From Thalassia testudinum (Eukaryota > Streptophyta > Magnoliopsida > Alismatales > Hydrocharitaceae), in assembly GCA_037157565.1 (NCBI GenBank), contig JAZHRO010000063.1, positions 92,070,001 to 92,134,000 on the forward strand: 64,000 nt of DNA, written 5' to 3'. Under the pieces are notes generated by a model. The model was not told the DNA's origin. It ran no database searches and saw nothing but the letters and a program-made list of their open reading frames with translations. Below, one piece after another: positions 1-12,090 of the stretch. The first letter of the stretch is position 1; each line of letters begins with the position of its first letter. The position numbers and the translations under genes were made by a program.

Positions 1-100
1 GGACTCATTTTAAATCCTTCCCACACGTCTCTCGAGTTCATCCCACCGTTAACCCTTTCACAATTAATCTCACTTAGCAGTGCTTAGACCCTTCCATCGC

Positions 101-110
101 CTATATAGGC
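101..110 (+). promoter_or_regulatory. TATA-like box in R1 LTR
   Basis: The run CTATATAGGC lies about 30 bp upstream of a CT-rich stretch, as expected for an LTR promoter. A TGACGTAA motif, an ACGT core typical of plant bZIP sites, follows at about 263. The role is inferred from position only. Confidence 0.35.
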
Positions 111-1134
111 AGTCCCACAGTGCTTTCACGCCCCTGACAAGTCCCCCTCCTACTTTCTTGGGCTCTCCATTCTTCCTCTCTAACTCGACTTTCTTCTTCA
201 CTCGGCTACACCTGTGACTGAGGTGGAGTTTCTTCCCTCTTGATCATCCACGTCACTAGTGATGACGTAAGCTTGAGGACGTCCCAAGAGCTTCACCAGT
301 AGGCTCTTCACTCGCTGGAGATCCTCCCTCCATTCTTCCCCTTCACCTGCCGACTATTGACCCACAGGCCCCATTCTTCTTGTTAGATTAGGTTTTATTG
401 CTTTCTAGGTAGATTTCCCGCTTTCTAGATTAGTTAGGAGTAGAATTAAGTAGTGAACTCATTGATGGATTGCTAGATTTAGGAGTAGAGTTAGACTAGA
501 TCCATTTCCCCCTCTCTGATCAATTTCAATCAGGGAGGTGTTTTTCCACCTCCATTTCAATCCATTCCTCTTCCTCCTCACCTCACGATTCGCGTTCACT
601 CACTTGCTACACAATATAGTCACCAATCACCCCTTCACCAAAGCATTCAACAAATCTGAAGCTCATTAGCTTTCAGATCTGTTGAAGCGCTTAAAATCAA
701 TTTGAGGGAATCCCATTTAGCCTAGACAATCGCTAATGCCCTCTCTATGGTTTTAATTAAGCTTGATTCACTTGATTTAATCAAATTTGGTTCTCCCGCT
801 TGTTTGAGAGATTAAGGATTCAATTTGGTTTTAACGTGTTTTAATCAAGTGAATCGAGTTTATTTCTATGTAGTTGGATTCAATGTAAAGGGTTTGAGCA
901 TCTGAGATGAGATTTTTAGAGTTTAATTGGATTCTGCCCAATTTGAACCTTAATCTCTGATTTCTAGCATTTTGGTAGCTCAAGCCTGTGAGAATCAGAT
1001 GCCCTGATTCGAAGCTTGAGTAATGATCTAATGGGAATTGAATGATCGCTTAGAGCTCCTGTACACCAATCAATGGGGTGCAAAAACTCTAGATGAGTAA
1101 ATCATCTTGGCAAGTTCTGAACAAAATGCCCAGG

Positions 1135-3393
1135 TGATAACGAATTTTACTTGGTTTGTAAAATACGTCATTGTAACGTGCAAAATCGATCAACTCTTAA
1201 ATTTATAAACCTAGATAGTAGGGTATCTAGGGTCGTCCAAGGAGGCCAAATGTTTGCAAAAAAATACGTATCTTTCTTGGAAATGAAATTCACCTTTCTT
1301 TCTGGTCTTTTTAATTTATATTTTTTTAAGGTTTTGAAATAACAAGCATTCGCAAAGTTATTGACGAAGAAAAAGGTGATCTAAACCTAATCCACTAAAC
1401 TATTACAAGAGTGACAAGAAAGGCCTCTCCCTAAGCTCACTTTAGGCATGTGGGGGCCTAGAGTAATTAGGGAGAGGGAGTGAAAAAGTGATAGATCAAG
1501 ATAAAAAAAACAAATGCGACAATAATTTAAAAGAAGGCAGCTTGAATTGAATTAAACTTGGTCTACACAAAATACATAGAGGAAAGCTTCTAATCTACTT
1601 GAAATGCAAGAAGATAAAAACACAAATCCTCTAAATGAAATGGTGAAGAAGATGATGGCTTCTTGCTCCAAGCCTGGTAGCTCTCGGGCTTGAAAAGAGT
1701 CCTCCAACTCCTTCCTTGTAAATCTCCTTCAAATGGTGTCCTCCAAGGTGGAAGTTTCCACCTTAACTTTCCTCCTCCAAGGGTGGGCATGCACCACCCT
1801 TGCTTCTCCTTTCCTAGCCATCCTCTTGGTGGGGAAGTGCTCCTCCTCCTTGGCGTGGCACAAGGGAGAAGGAATGGGGAGAAGAAGGCACCAAGGGGGC
1901 AGGTGATGTGCCCCATTAATCTTCTTCTCTAGTCTTTCTTCTTGGTCGTAAATATGAGGTGGGTATAGGGTAGATTTAACTAAATGGAGGATGGGAAAAT
2001 GTGGGTAGTTGGGTATACATAGTGGTGGAGAAGGGGTGGTTAGCATGGAGGTAATGGGTGGCTAGGATGGATTTTGGGATGGTGGTTAGGAATCCTAAGG
2101 TGGAGATCACTTGGTGCCACCTTAAAGGGTGCAAGGGGGGTGGGCGGTAGTTATAGGTTGAATCCACCCCTTGGTGGACATCCATGGTGGATGGATGCCA
2201 CCATTTTGGCACCAAGGGAGGTGGTTTCTAGAAGGAAGGGTAGGTGTAGGGTGGTGATGGCTTGAAGGGGTATGTGTAGGGTTAAGATGGGGGAATTTTT
2301 GGATGGAAAAGTTGGCACCAAAATGGGGGTAGTTACAGGTGGTTTTGGTGCCAAAAATAGGGTATCTTTTGGTGGTGGTGATGGGTTGAAGAGGTGGCTA
2401 GGTGGTAGTGCCAACTTGGAGTGGATGGAGCTAGCTTAAGTGAGCTTAGGTGGGGCCTAGTTGGTGAAGCTAGTTAGGTAGGGTTTTAGGGTGGTAAACG
2501 CCAAGGGAGTTGGAGCCTAGCTAAGCTAAGCTTAGCTAGTAATGGAGTAGAGGAGGAGGCAATGGGAGCTAGGGTTTGAAGAGAGGAGATGGACAGAAGA
2601 AGTCTAGAGTTGAAATGGAGCTGGCAGTTGCTGAAGAGGGTGGCATGGAGCTACTTTTGCTGGCTTAGCTTGCTAGTTCTTTGCTAGCTACTAAGCCAAG
2701 CTAAAGTAAGCTGGCTTCTACCATAAGGAGCTGAGGTGAGCTGGGTCTGGTGCTCCCAAGGAGAATCAAGCTGGTTGAGGTAGCTAAGGTAGCTTAGCTC
2801 AACTGAGTTAAGCTAAGCTGAATCCCCAGGGGTTGGACTTGAGCTTCCTGAGCTGAAATGAAGTCATCTTCAGCTGGCTGGAGTTGAGTGTAGTTGGATG
2901 TAGCTGGATCGTAGCTGGGGTGAACTCAAGTCAACTTAGCTGACCTAGCTAGAGCTCCCTGTGGACTAATGGGAGCTGAGATGAGCTAGACTCAGCTAAG
3001 TTGAGCTAGATCTGAGCTGACCTTAGCTAGGGTGAGCTAAGATGAGCTCTCTTGAGCTGCCATTCAGTTGAGATGAGCTAAATGGAGCTAGGTTGAGCTA
3101 ACCCTAGTTCAGGTGAGTTGGATTCCAGCTATGGTGAGCTGGATCAAGCTGAGTTCTAACTGGTGAGACATCTCCTTCATCAATTGCCTTCCTGAGTGTT
3201 AAGGTTCTAGGGATTTGGCAATCTGCTTATCCCTAACACTCACAAAAACATATCAAAAACACGATAAAGAATGCAATGCATGCCTAACCTAATTAATGCC
3301 TAAATGCAACCCAAAAACCCATTTACGGAACAAAAATACTAAGAGCTAGGTTTGTTTTAATGCATAAGAATGATGATAAACTGGCATTTATCA
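1135..3393 (-). mobile_element. S1: probable solo LTR inserted in R1 5' LTR
   Basis: The block starts TGATAACG and ends TTTATCA, so it has TG...CA ends. It interrupts R1 sequence that is continuous in the other R1 LTR: compare 1060-1134 joined to 3394 onward with 11865-11960. In minus orientation its first bases form a perfect hairpin (arms TGATAAA and TTTATCA, 6-nt loop), like other LTR starts here. Its last 250 bases carry a GACGACC-type U5 segment also seen in S2 and R4. Flanks CCAGG and GTAGG are a weak target-duplication match (3 of 5). There is no internal coding region. A truncated LTR rather than a true solo LTR remains possible. Confidence 0.55.
2400..3170. repeat. AGCT-rich low-complexity tract
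   Basis: Dozens of copies of AGCT, mostly as GAGCTGAG, GAGCTAAG and TTGAGCTAG, run for about 750 bp without a fixed period. Because AGCT is palindromic, both strands show the same word. It lies wholly inside the S1 LTR and has no coding frame. Confidence 0.8.
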
Positions 3394-4249
3394 GTAGGTG
3401 GGTGACAGCTTAATCTGATCTCAAAGATTTTAATCTGCCAATGAGGGTTTGAGTTAGAGTTAAGAAATTTTGAGGAAGGTCTGATGTTGTATCTTAAGTT
3501 GTAAGAAAGCCTAATTTCGATTTTGATTTTCACATTGTCTATAGTGTAAGAGTGAAATCCATTTAGGGTTGCTTAGGATTTTTGATTTCTGATTTGATTT
3601 GTAATGAATTCCACACTAGTTATGGAGCATTTACAACAACTGAGAAGGGAAGTGTTAGTGGTTTTCATTAGACCTGAGCAGCAGCTGATTACTACTTTGT
3701 TCTGTCAATCTGAATGATTGAATTGTGGATTTGAGTCCTAGGGTTTCAAGAGATTTGAAGTTGAAATGTTTTACTGGGATTGATAGGTTTAGATCTGGAT
3801 TCTCAGATTTGTGAATGGTGTTATGGATCCTTAGGTCAGACTTTGGACAACTGATTCAACACTTGCTCAACCACAGCAGTTGAATTGTAGCTGTAGTGGT
3901 TGCATTTGAGAAGTTTAGGTTGATTTTTGGGTTTAAATGAGTTGTTGATGTATTGTACTCTTAGAACATCTTGAACAAGCATTCATGTATTTTTTGTAGC
4001 TCTGATTTGATCTAAATATGGCTTGTAATTGATGTTTAAACCTGCTAATAGTAGCATGAAAGTATAAAATTTGTCCAAACTTTGATTTTAATGAAATTTC
4101 AAGTTAGAAATCATGCCTGAGTCTTCAAAAATGTTGCATACTATTTTTTGGTTGTTTCTGAATGTTTATCTCTCAATTCCAACCATTAGAAGTTGTTTCA
4201 AGGCCTTAGGTTCTTAATTTAACACTCTTTAAAGGCCTCTTTTGGATGA

Positions 4250-5330
4250 GACATGGAAGATATAAAAAATATAAAATAATTGTAAATAAATAAAACAAAA
4301 GTGTCTTGAGTAGGGTTAAATAGTTTTATAAGTGTATTCGAAGTTCTAAAGTATTCCAAACCCTTGGGCTGGTAGAACATACTAGACGATAGTTTGGTTT
4401 ACTTTGAAACTGAATAAAAGAACTTAATATGAAAAACACAAAAAGAATCCTCTCTCTCTCTCATCTCACCTTCTCTCTCTTCCCCTATTCCTATAAAACA
4501 AAAAAACATCATAAAAATATAAAAAAGTTCAAAAATTCCACAAAAATACTTTGTATATTGTATTTATACTTGTATAGATTATTTAATATTAAGCTAAATG
4601 TACATAGTAACTTATATAACTTAAATGTACATAAATAACTTATATATTTATTATATCTATTCAAATAAGTATTTATGGTGTGTTAAACTATACATACTGT
4701 ATTTACCTAATTATTTATTTATTTAATTAGATTATATGTATATATCTATGTAATTCTAAATAATTATGTATTCACATATAACCATATTTATAACTGTACA
4801 TATAGATTAAAGTAATTGTTATATACTGTATGATACATGTATATTTATTTATTTATGTATTTATTGTAGGTAATTAACTTATTAAGTTAAATATCTAAGT
4901 TATTAAGTTAAAATAAAATAAATTAGCAAATAAAGTTATTACTGAGGTAATTTATATTGTATACTTGTATATTATTATTTCAATTATTTTCATCCTTTTT
5001 ATAATATATTTATACTGTATTATAATATTTGTACCTTAAATATGTATATATCTATTTATAATGTGTAGATAAATGTATATAAATTAAATCAATTTCCTAA
5101 AATAAATTAAAAATGTTTAATAAATACCTTATTATGTTAACTAATTATAAGGTCAATTGACTTATCAAGTTATCAACTTGTACATTAATTAAGAATTTAA
5201 GTTATAAATTATCAAGTATAATTCACTAACTTTAACTAATTTATATATATAATTAATTAAGTTATTTTAATAAATTGATTACATAGTTAAGTAGCCTTAT
5301 GTAAGGGCTTTCTAATGGTATAATTTAATT
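4250..5330. repeat. AT-rich tract in R1 5' LTR
   Basis: About 1.1 kb of strongly AT-biased DNA with many TATATA, TTATTTATTTA and AAATAAATAAA runs. No gene is seen. It could be an expanded AT-rich part of the LTR or an unrecognised old insertion, since I cannot find its counterpart in the partial 3' LTR. Confidence 0.6.
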
Positions 5331-5864
5331 GGAATTTGGATTTCATTTGTGTGCTCAAATCGAGGCCCAATGTTGGCTCCATAGAACGTAGCAGCGTGGA
5401 AAATGGCACCTTCTTTTAGTCCCACCTCGTTAACAAGCGAGCAGTCGGTGCCGAATAAAATTAATTCCCTCCATGCCCTCTTTAGTCAACATGCACCGAG
5501 CATACCATTACCATTACCCATTACTCCTGAGCATTCATGAGCATATATTTCGAGAATTTGTGGGTTGGGAGACCAGTGTGCACAGTGTTAGGCCTCCTTT
5601 GGGCTCGATTGAAATTGAATAGAAATATACATGCTAAGAACTCGGATCGACTCATAGTAGTGGTCTAGTCCCACTCATATGGGTGCTGTGTATCCTACGA
5701 ACCGAACCAGTTTGCCTATAAAAAAATCTAAATTTTTGTAAAGGGAAGCATGGGTTGGGTTGAGCTTGAGCATGTGGGAACGAGCTTAAAAAAAAACGGC
5801 TAAGTATTGAGCCTTTATGTTGTGTTGTGTCCTTAAGTGCCTAAGTGTTGTGTGTGCATAGTGT

Positions 5865-5982
5865 GTTGTATATGTATATATATATGTATTTATGTATAAT
5901 AATATATATATAGAGTATATATGTATAGTAATATATACATGAAGTATATGTATGTATATATGTATAATATATGTATATACCT
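5865..5982. repeat. TATG/TATA microsatellite-like tract
   Basis: Degenerate TATG, TATA and GTATAT repeats. The short open frames on both strands here are products of the repeat. Confidence 0.7.
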
Positions 5983-6624
5983 GGTACATATAATTAGTAA
6001 ACAAATAAGCCTTATGTGTATACATATGAGTTTTTCTAAGGCTTTAGTATCATTTATATTGGTTACTATAGATATCCCATATGTCAGTTTAGGTATATAC
6101 TTTTTGCCTTATATTCTATACATATGTTTTATAAGGCTATAGCGACACTTATATATGTCACTGTACATATAGTATATGTCACTTAAGTTATTAGTATATG
6201 TTAATATATTTACTATAGTACATATTATTAGTATTTTTGTGCCTACACTTAGGCATTGACTAGGATAATTGTATATAACTAACATAGAGTAGTTTTACTT
6301 AGTTTTTGATCCTTGTTTGATTGTACATTTGTTTAAGGAATTGTAATTAGCATTAATTGATTCTTTTGTACATAATTAACTCATTCATTCATTCTTTGAT
6401 TCATTTTGTATATATATGTGACATTTTTGGAATAAAAGAATATTTTTGGAACATAGAGAGTGATGTATATCAGTAACTGCCTCTCAGTGAATGACCTACA
6501 TAAACCAGTAAAAATTATGTAAATAAATAAAATGACACAACATCTGTTTGCATTACAACTATAAACAAGAACGACATAATTAAATAACTATTTTTATGCA
6601 ACACAGAAAGTCAATGTCAATTTT

Positions 6625-6642
6625 TCACACCATTGCCGGGGA
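6625..6642 (+). promoter_or_regulatory. R1 primer binding site (tRNA-Asp type, decayed)
   Basis: TCACACCATTGCCGGGGA matches the complement of the plant tRNA-Asp 3' end (TGGCGCCGTTGCCGGGGA) at 14 of 18 positions and follows the LTR end at 6619. Three of the four mismatches are G-to-A. This fixes R1 as plus-strand and Athila-like in priming. Confidence 0.7.
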
Positions 6643-7334
6643 TAAAAAGCCTGACAACAACATTCTTATTATGATTGATGGATTGTCAATGATCACATAC
6701 TGACATTTGCTTTCAGAAAAAAGAAAAATCAATAAAAACATTAGAAAAATTAGAAAAAGCAGAAAAAAATAGAAAAAGTAAAAAAGAATAGAAAAAAAGA
6801 TACATTCTTTTGAATAAGTCACCATGTTCTCCAATTTCCTATTGCATATATTTTCCACCAAATATTCTTTTAGCCACAATGCAATAAGAGTTGAGTTTGA
6901 GTCTTCACTCATTTTTGAGAGTTGATCCGAAGACATGAGCTAAAGTTGGGACTAACCTTGACTAAAATAGACGTGAAACCCTGGGCTTGTGTTTTAGTGT
7001 TCATCTGGTTAGTCTTGACCATTCACTAAGCACAACCATAACCTTTTAGCGTTTGAGCTATGTAAAACCCCTTGAGTCCTGGAAATGGCAGTTAAGGTTA
7101 AATATCAAGAGTTTTTGTTAGTTGAGAGATGGTCTATGTCATATCAGTCTTGAGTTTCGGTAGTCTTTCTTAGCAGCTGGTTCTCACAATGTCCAAATAT
7201 AAACATAGTTGGTTGCTTTACAGAAAAATTCAGCTTAAAGATCATCTTTAAACATTTAACAATGGAAAAGAGTAAATAGAAATCTCATCATAGTTACTTA
7301 TCTGATACTACAACGCTTTTCACTTAATGAGTTG

Positions 7335-7371
7335 TTTGCTATGAGATTAGCAAAACCTAAGCATGGGGGTA
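7335..7371 (+). promoter_or_regulatory. R1 pre-PPT hairpin and polypurine tract
   Basis: Arms TTTGCTA (7335-7341) and TAGCAAA (7348-7354) form a perfect 7-bp stem. It is followed by AAGCATGGGGGTA (7359-7371), the polypurine tract used to prime plus-strand DNA, and then the TGATGAGG start of the 3' LTR. Confidence 0.7.
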
Positions 7372-8199
7372 TGATGAGGTGTGGCTTACCTTAGTTAAAA
7401 TGCCAAAGTTAAGCTAGAAACTAGGTTAAACACTATCCTATTAACATAATAAATGCGTTAAGTGTGGAATTAATGAAAATGATTTAAAACACTCAATTTG
7501 TGTTAAAAATGCATAATTAAGTCAATTTTGAGATATTCTATTTATAAAATACAATTTGATGATCCAAATGCTAATTGAACACCTATTTGAGTTCCAAAGT
7601 ATAAATCAAGGGTCGGATTATGTTCTAATATGTTCAATTAAGCTTCAATAAAAATCTCATTGCATTTGGACATCATTAAGGTCTTGAAATCATCACATTA
7701 TAATTAGGTCCTTCATTTATCACATTTGTTTACACATAAAATGAGTAGGGGCATACTTGCAAGCCACCAAGGACTACTTTGCAGTCTTTCATCACTAATA
7801 GGTCTTTGCACAATTTTTATACCCATTCACTATAAGGGCTTCTCACGTAAATTAACCAAAACATTTAAGGTGCTTCTTGGTAATGTTCACCTACGAAGAA
7901 CCCAAACAAGCAGCTACTGTCCATCACTTGATCTAGGAGATCAAGGGAGGATCTTGCTCCATCCTCGATCCCTTACGCTCACACCATTGTCACCACCTCC
8001 AGGTCCCATCCTACGGTAGAAGTTTTGTTTAAACATTCCTACGCACCTCACCACCTCATCCCTACTATTCCAACCTAAATCGACTAACACCAGTGTGTGG
8101 TGCCCAGAGCTTCCCCAACACCTATATGGGCAACTCCCCTGAGCTCCTACATGCCTGATCTGCTCCTCTTCTACCTTCTTGAGCTGGTTGTTCATCCCC

Positions 8200-8517
8200 T
8201 TCGACTCTCTTCTTCCCAAATTCACTCGGCAAAGCTAATGAGAACAGTGGAGCTTCTTCTCTAATTCTTCCACATCACTAGGGATGATGTATGCCTGAGG
8301 ACGTCCCTGAGCTCCTCTAGTGGGCTTTCAATCCGCGGAAGCCCCCATCCTACTTCCTTGGGTTCTCCATTCTTCTTCTCTAGCTACTCCTCTCTTCTTC
8401 ACTTGACTCCATCGGTAGCAGAGTTGTAGTTCTTCCTCCCTACTTCCTCCACATCACTAAGGATCACGTAACACCTGAGGACGTCCCTGAGCTCCTCTAG
8501 TGGGATTTCATCAACTG
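8200..8517 (+). repeat. Tandem duplication inside R1 3' LTR
   Basis: Two diverged copies of about 150 bp (8200-8339 and 8360-8517) each end with CTGAGGACGTCCCTGAGCTC then CTCTAGTGGG. Each contains a CTTCCACATCACTA-like or CCTCCACATCACTA-like run. The R1 5' LTR has one copy (about 160-320). Confidence 0.75.
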
Positions 8518-9168
8518 GAGATCTCCCCCATTCGTCGTTGTAGTGACCAGCTGCAGCCCAATCCCATTCTTTCAAATAGATTAGGTTTATAATGCTTTTG
8601 TAGATTAACTTACTACTTTCTAGATAGATTTATTTCTTTCTAGATTAGTTGGGAGTAGAATTAGATAGTTGATCCATCATTTGTTAGTTTATATTAGGAG
8701 TAGATTAGTTTAGATCTGATCTACCCTCTGTAATCAATTCAGAACAAAGAGGTGTTTCCTTACTTTCATTTCAATCCAATGATCTTCCTTTACACCTCAC
8801 AATCTGCATTTCACTGATTTCCTCTCATTTTAATCCTCATTTCACTCAATCCACCCGAGCATATTTAGATATAAAGAGTCCTAACTTCTAGATCTAAATA
8901 GCACTCAAATCTACCTGGGGTTCTGTCCATTCACATTACATGTTCACAAGACCCCCTCTCTGGATTTAATTGCATCGATTTGCTCGATTCATTTAGATTT
9001 GGATTTTATGCTCAATCGCAAGATTTGGAGTCAATTTGGTGTGGAATGGATTTAATCGAGTGAATCAAGTTTGCATGTGTTTAATTAGGTGCAATGCGAG
9101 GATTCTGAGATGATTTGATTTTTATACTCAGATGAGCATAAGCCCAATTTGATTACATTTTGGGTAGC

Positions 9169-11775
9169 TGTTTATCACGAAAATCGTCTTATAGAAGTAT
9201 ATGCACCATAGTATAAGATGAAAATTGCAACAACACTTAATATTTATAAAACTTGAAATCAGGAAATGAGTCCGAGGTCGTTCGCAGGGAGAAAATATGG
9301 AATTTATGCACTAATCACAATATAGAAATAATGAGCACAAAGATAAAAATATGCAACGAATATCAGTAATCAAAAATATATTCAATAACAGTCTAAATTG
9401 TATCTCAGGAAAGAAAGGGATAAACAAAATATAAAGGACTATAAAAATGGTGATTTAGATCACCAATTAATTCCCCACATTAAGCACATATCCTAAGGAA
9501 ATCAGCCAATCAATATCTTAATAGTGGTTAGAATCACTAATCCACGTCAGATAAGAGCAAGTATCTCCACACAGTAACTCAAATATAGCTACAATACCCA
9601 AATCAGACATCAGATTTAACCCCCAGACGCCTTAAGTGTCCTCACCTTAGAATAGGCACAAGGGTGCCAAGTACAGAGCAGTCCTTAGAGACGCTAAGTA
9701 TTGACCATATCAACACACATCTTGAGGCACATTGCATAAAACCCAAAGCAAAACCTACCCCTACCCTGCTTATATTTCTCTCTATTTCCTCTATTCAGAA
9801 CCAAGCATAGGGTAGTTGGGTAAATGGGTAATCAAGTCGTGTACAGTGTCCAAGCTCAACGGGTGTGAGTGGTGAGTGAGGAGTGCACGGGTCACATGAG
9901 GCAGGGACCTCACCCCTGCTATGAGAGGCAAGCAACCTTTGGCACGAAATGAACTTATGCTGCATTGGTTGCTTCCCCATGCACTAGGTGGGACTAAAAT
10001 GCATCTTCCTTCTCTTGCGTAGCCACGGATTTCTTCATCAAAATGAGCTGCTTCTTCGCTGCTTCCTTCTTGATTGAAGACGTGGTTGCATTCGCGAGGT
10101 GAAGCTGCAGTGCCTAGGTCTGGAGGCAACGACTCTGATGGTTGGAGAGCGATGGTTGCTGTCGAGGAGGATGGAGGCGATGGTGGACGTTCGGCGAACC
10201 TAAAAGAGAACGAATATGGGCTTATCGCCCCAACTAGAATGCTCAGGATGATTGCTGTGAGGTGAGGAAGACGATGGTGGTATCGATGTGGTGTTTGGAG
10301 CTTCGTAGTGGCCAGACGGTGACAGCAAGGGTGAAGATTTGATGGGTTGTCCTGTGGCATTGTGGAATGGTTAGAAATGCCAATAAGGAGAGGGGCTTTG
10401 GTCTATGAGTCAGTCGGAGCTTTTGGTGGTGGAACAGGGTGATTTGGTGGAGTGTGGTGGGTGCACGGCTTCATCGGAGCCCTTGCTGGAGGTGGCGAAG
10501 ATGGAGGGGGAGACGGTGAATAAGCATTCGAATTGGGTTTCTAAAGATCTAAACCTAAACTAGGAGGTGAGGGGAAGATAGAGGACCTAAGTAAAGGATG
10601 AAAGGGGGAAGGATCGTGCTGGTTTTGATTGGTTGGCATAGGGGAAGGTGAAGTCTCCGGTGGGAGAGATGGCAAGGAGGAAGGGGTAGGAGAGTTTTTG
10701 CTATGATAGGTGAGAAGTGGACGAGGTCGAGGAATAAGTTCCCTCGACCTATTGTACATGGTAGAGGGCGATGATGAAGATTTGGGGAGCTCACCATAGT
10801 CGCAGTGGAGGAGGCTGGAGGGAGAGAAGGATGAAGAATTTTGGCCTAGACCTGACTCAGGAGAATGGTGGAACCTTCAGGAGCTTTTATAGAGCTCAAA
10901 ACCAGGCTCTAAATGAAGGAGGCTTAATTGAGCCTCGATTTTGAATCAAAGAATCCCACGAATTTCCTGGGTTCGCATTCTCTTCTTCCCTCGAATCAAG
11001 GTCTAAAATTGCGTTCACATGAATCTCCAATGTGTGAACTCCAATCCCACAAAATTTGGTGCGATTTGGGGGCGATTTAATGAGGTTTCTAATTAGTCAA
11101 AGGTTGGTTGTGTAGGATTTGACCCAACAATGGAGACAAGGGCATAACTGTGAAGAAGTTGAAGAAGTTAGGGACTTGATTGCATGAATATTGAAAGTTA
11201 GGGGATTAAGTTTAAGAAAGAGATTTAAGGGACTAGATTGCAAACTTGATCAAGTGGACTCTAATTGGGCATAAATTTTGTGTTAACCTAATTTAGACCC
11301 AAGGAATCTAATGGTGCACTTGGATTTGATTTTTGACCACATTTGATTGAGCAATTTCTACAAAAGCCCAAATTAGAGAAAAATCCTATCTAAAACTCTG
11401 TTCAAGTTCATAATAGGTCAAAATGGTCAAACCAAGGGTACCAAATCGCTTAGAATATTTTTCTATAAATTTTAGGAGGTTTAGATGACTGTTATCTTGA
11501 CTAAAACATCTTCAATTTAAGCAGATCTAAAATTAGGGTTTTGTGTATTGTTTAGTTCTTGAAATGCATGAAACCTTATTTCTGTTTGTCTTGATCCACT
11601 TCTTTGACTTTAATGCTAATTCGACCTTTAATTAACCCTTGGGTGACCCCATGGTTACTCTACATTTAGGATGTGATGTTAGAACTGCATAATTAACCCT
11701 AATTTATTATTCTCTCCTTAAAACAGATCAACGCGGAATTATGGTCCTCAAGCAATTATTCAGGAGCACTTATCA
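9169..11775 (-). mobile_element. S2: probable solo LTR inserted in R1 3' LTR
   Basis: TG...CA-bounded block (TGTTTATC at 9169; TTATCA ending 11775) that splits R1 LTR sequence. In minus orientation it has the order seen in the R5 and R7 LTRs: an AAACTT / AAGTTG growth-and-decay motif region, a TATA box, a C/T-rich segment with spurious long frames (9791-10360), and then a GAACGACCTCGG-type U5 end. There is no coding sequence and no clear target duplication (GTAGC versus CTTGA). It may be a solo LTR or a truncated element. Confidence 0.5.
10883..10891 (-). promoter_or_regulatory. TATA box in S2 LTR
   Basis: On the minus strand the sequence reads CTATAAAAG, at the same relative place as TATAAAAG in the R7 LTR and TATATAAAG in the R5 LTR. 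Confidence 0.5.
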
Positions 11776-12006
11776 CTTGATTTCAACTAATTCAAATTAG
11801 TTATGGCAAATGATGATGAGTAGCATTGGCTAAAGCAAATGACCCAATGGATTTTTTAGAGTATCACTAAATCATCCTAAACACCAATTAATGGTGTGCG
11901 GAATGATTAAGTGATCAGATCACCTGGCAGATTTAAAGCAACATCCCAATCTGGGCAACACTGATTTCTCAATTTAGAATGATTTAAATCTAATATTCAA
12001 GGTTTC

Positions 12007-12090
12007 ACAACAAAAAAAGTAGCGTACACCAACGGTATACCTACACTGACATCTAATATATGTCACTATAGGTGCTTTTATAAGTTGCTA
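12007..12090. other. Possible decayed CACTA-like transposon end
   Basis: CACAACAAAAAAAGTAGC at about 12007 resembles the CACTACAA-type terminal repeats of plant CACTA elements. It is followed by TGACAT / TATGTCACTATAGG sub-terminal-like words. No partner end or 3-bp target duplication was found, so the identification is tentative. Confidence 0.2.

Larger units (their letters stand above)
1..6619 (+). mobile_element. R1 5' LTR (left end outside window, interrupted by S1)
   Basis: Long terminal repeat of an LTR retrotransposon. It ends at the CA at 6619, just before a degenerate tRNA-Asp primer site. Positions about 140-1134 align with 8340-9168: both carry a run reading CTTTCTAGATTAGTT plus GGAGTAGA, and both carry GAGGTGTTT. 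Positions 1050-1134 continue onto 11865-11950, sharing ACACCAAT, GGTGC and TTGGCA. This identifies 7372-12060 as the second LTR and puts the left end about 600 bp outside the window. After removal of the S1 insertion the LTR would be roughly 5 kb, long for a plant Ty3/gypsy element. No gene is visible. The pairing is by eye and the distal half (3700-6600) has no clear partner. Confidence 0.6.
6620..7371 (+). mobile_element. R1 internal region, about 0.75 kb, non-coding
   Basis: The only sequence between the R1 primer site and polypurine tract. It has an A-rich tract (6715-6800, GAAAAA and AGAAAAA units) that resembles the A-rich tract after pol in R5 (45540-45760). It has no gag or pol motif in any frame. 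R1 is therefore a non-autonomous element with large LTRs and a very small interior. Confidence 0.6.
7372..12060 (+). mobile_element. R1 3' LTR (truncated, interrupted by S2)
   Basis: It begins TGATGAGG immediately after the polypurine tract. Positions 8340-9168 and 11776-12000 align with the R1 5' LTR, and 9169-11775 is the S2 insertion. Similarity fades near 12010-12060, where R2 sequence begins, so the right part of the LTR is missing. The boundary is approximate. Confidence 0.6.

Noticed and set aside
9791..10360. Minus-strand 189-codon frame
   Set aside because: It is in the C/T-rich segment of the S2 LTR. Its composition is low complexity and no family is recognised.
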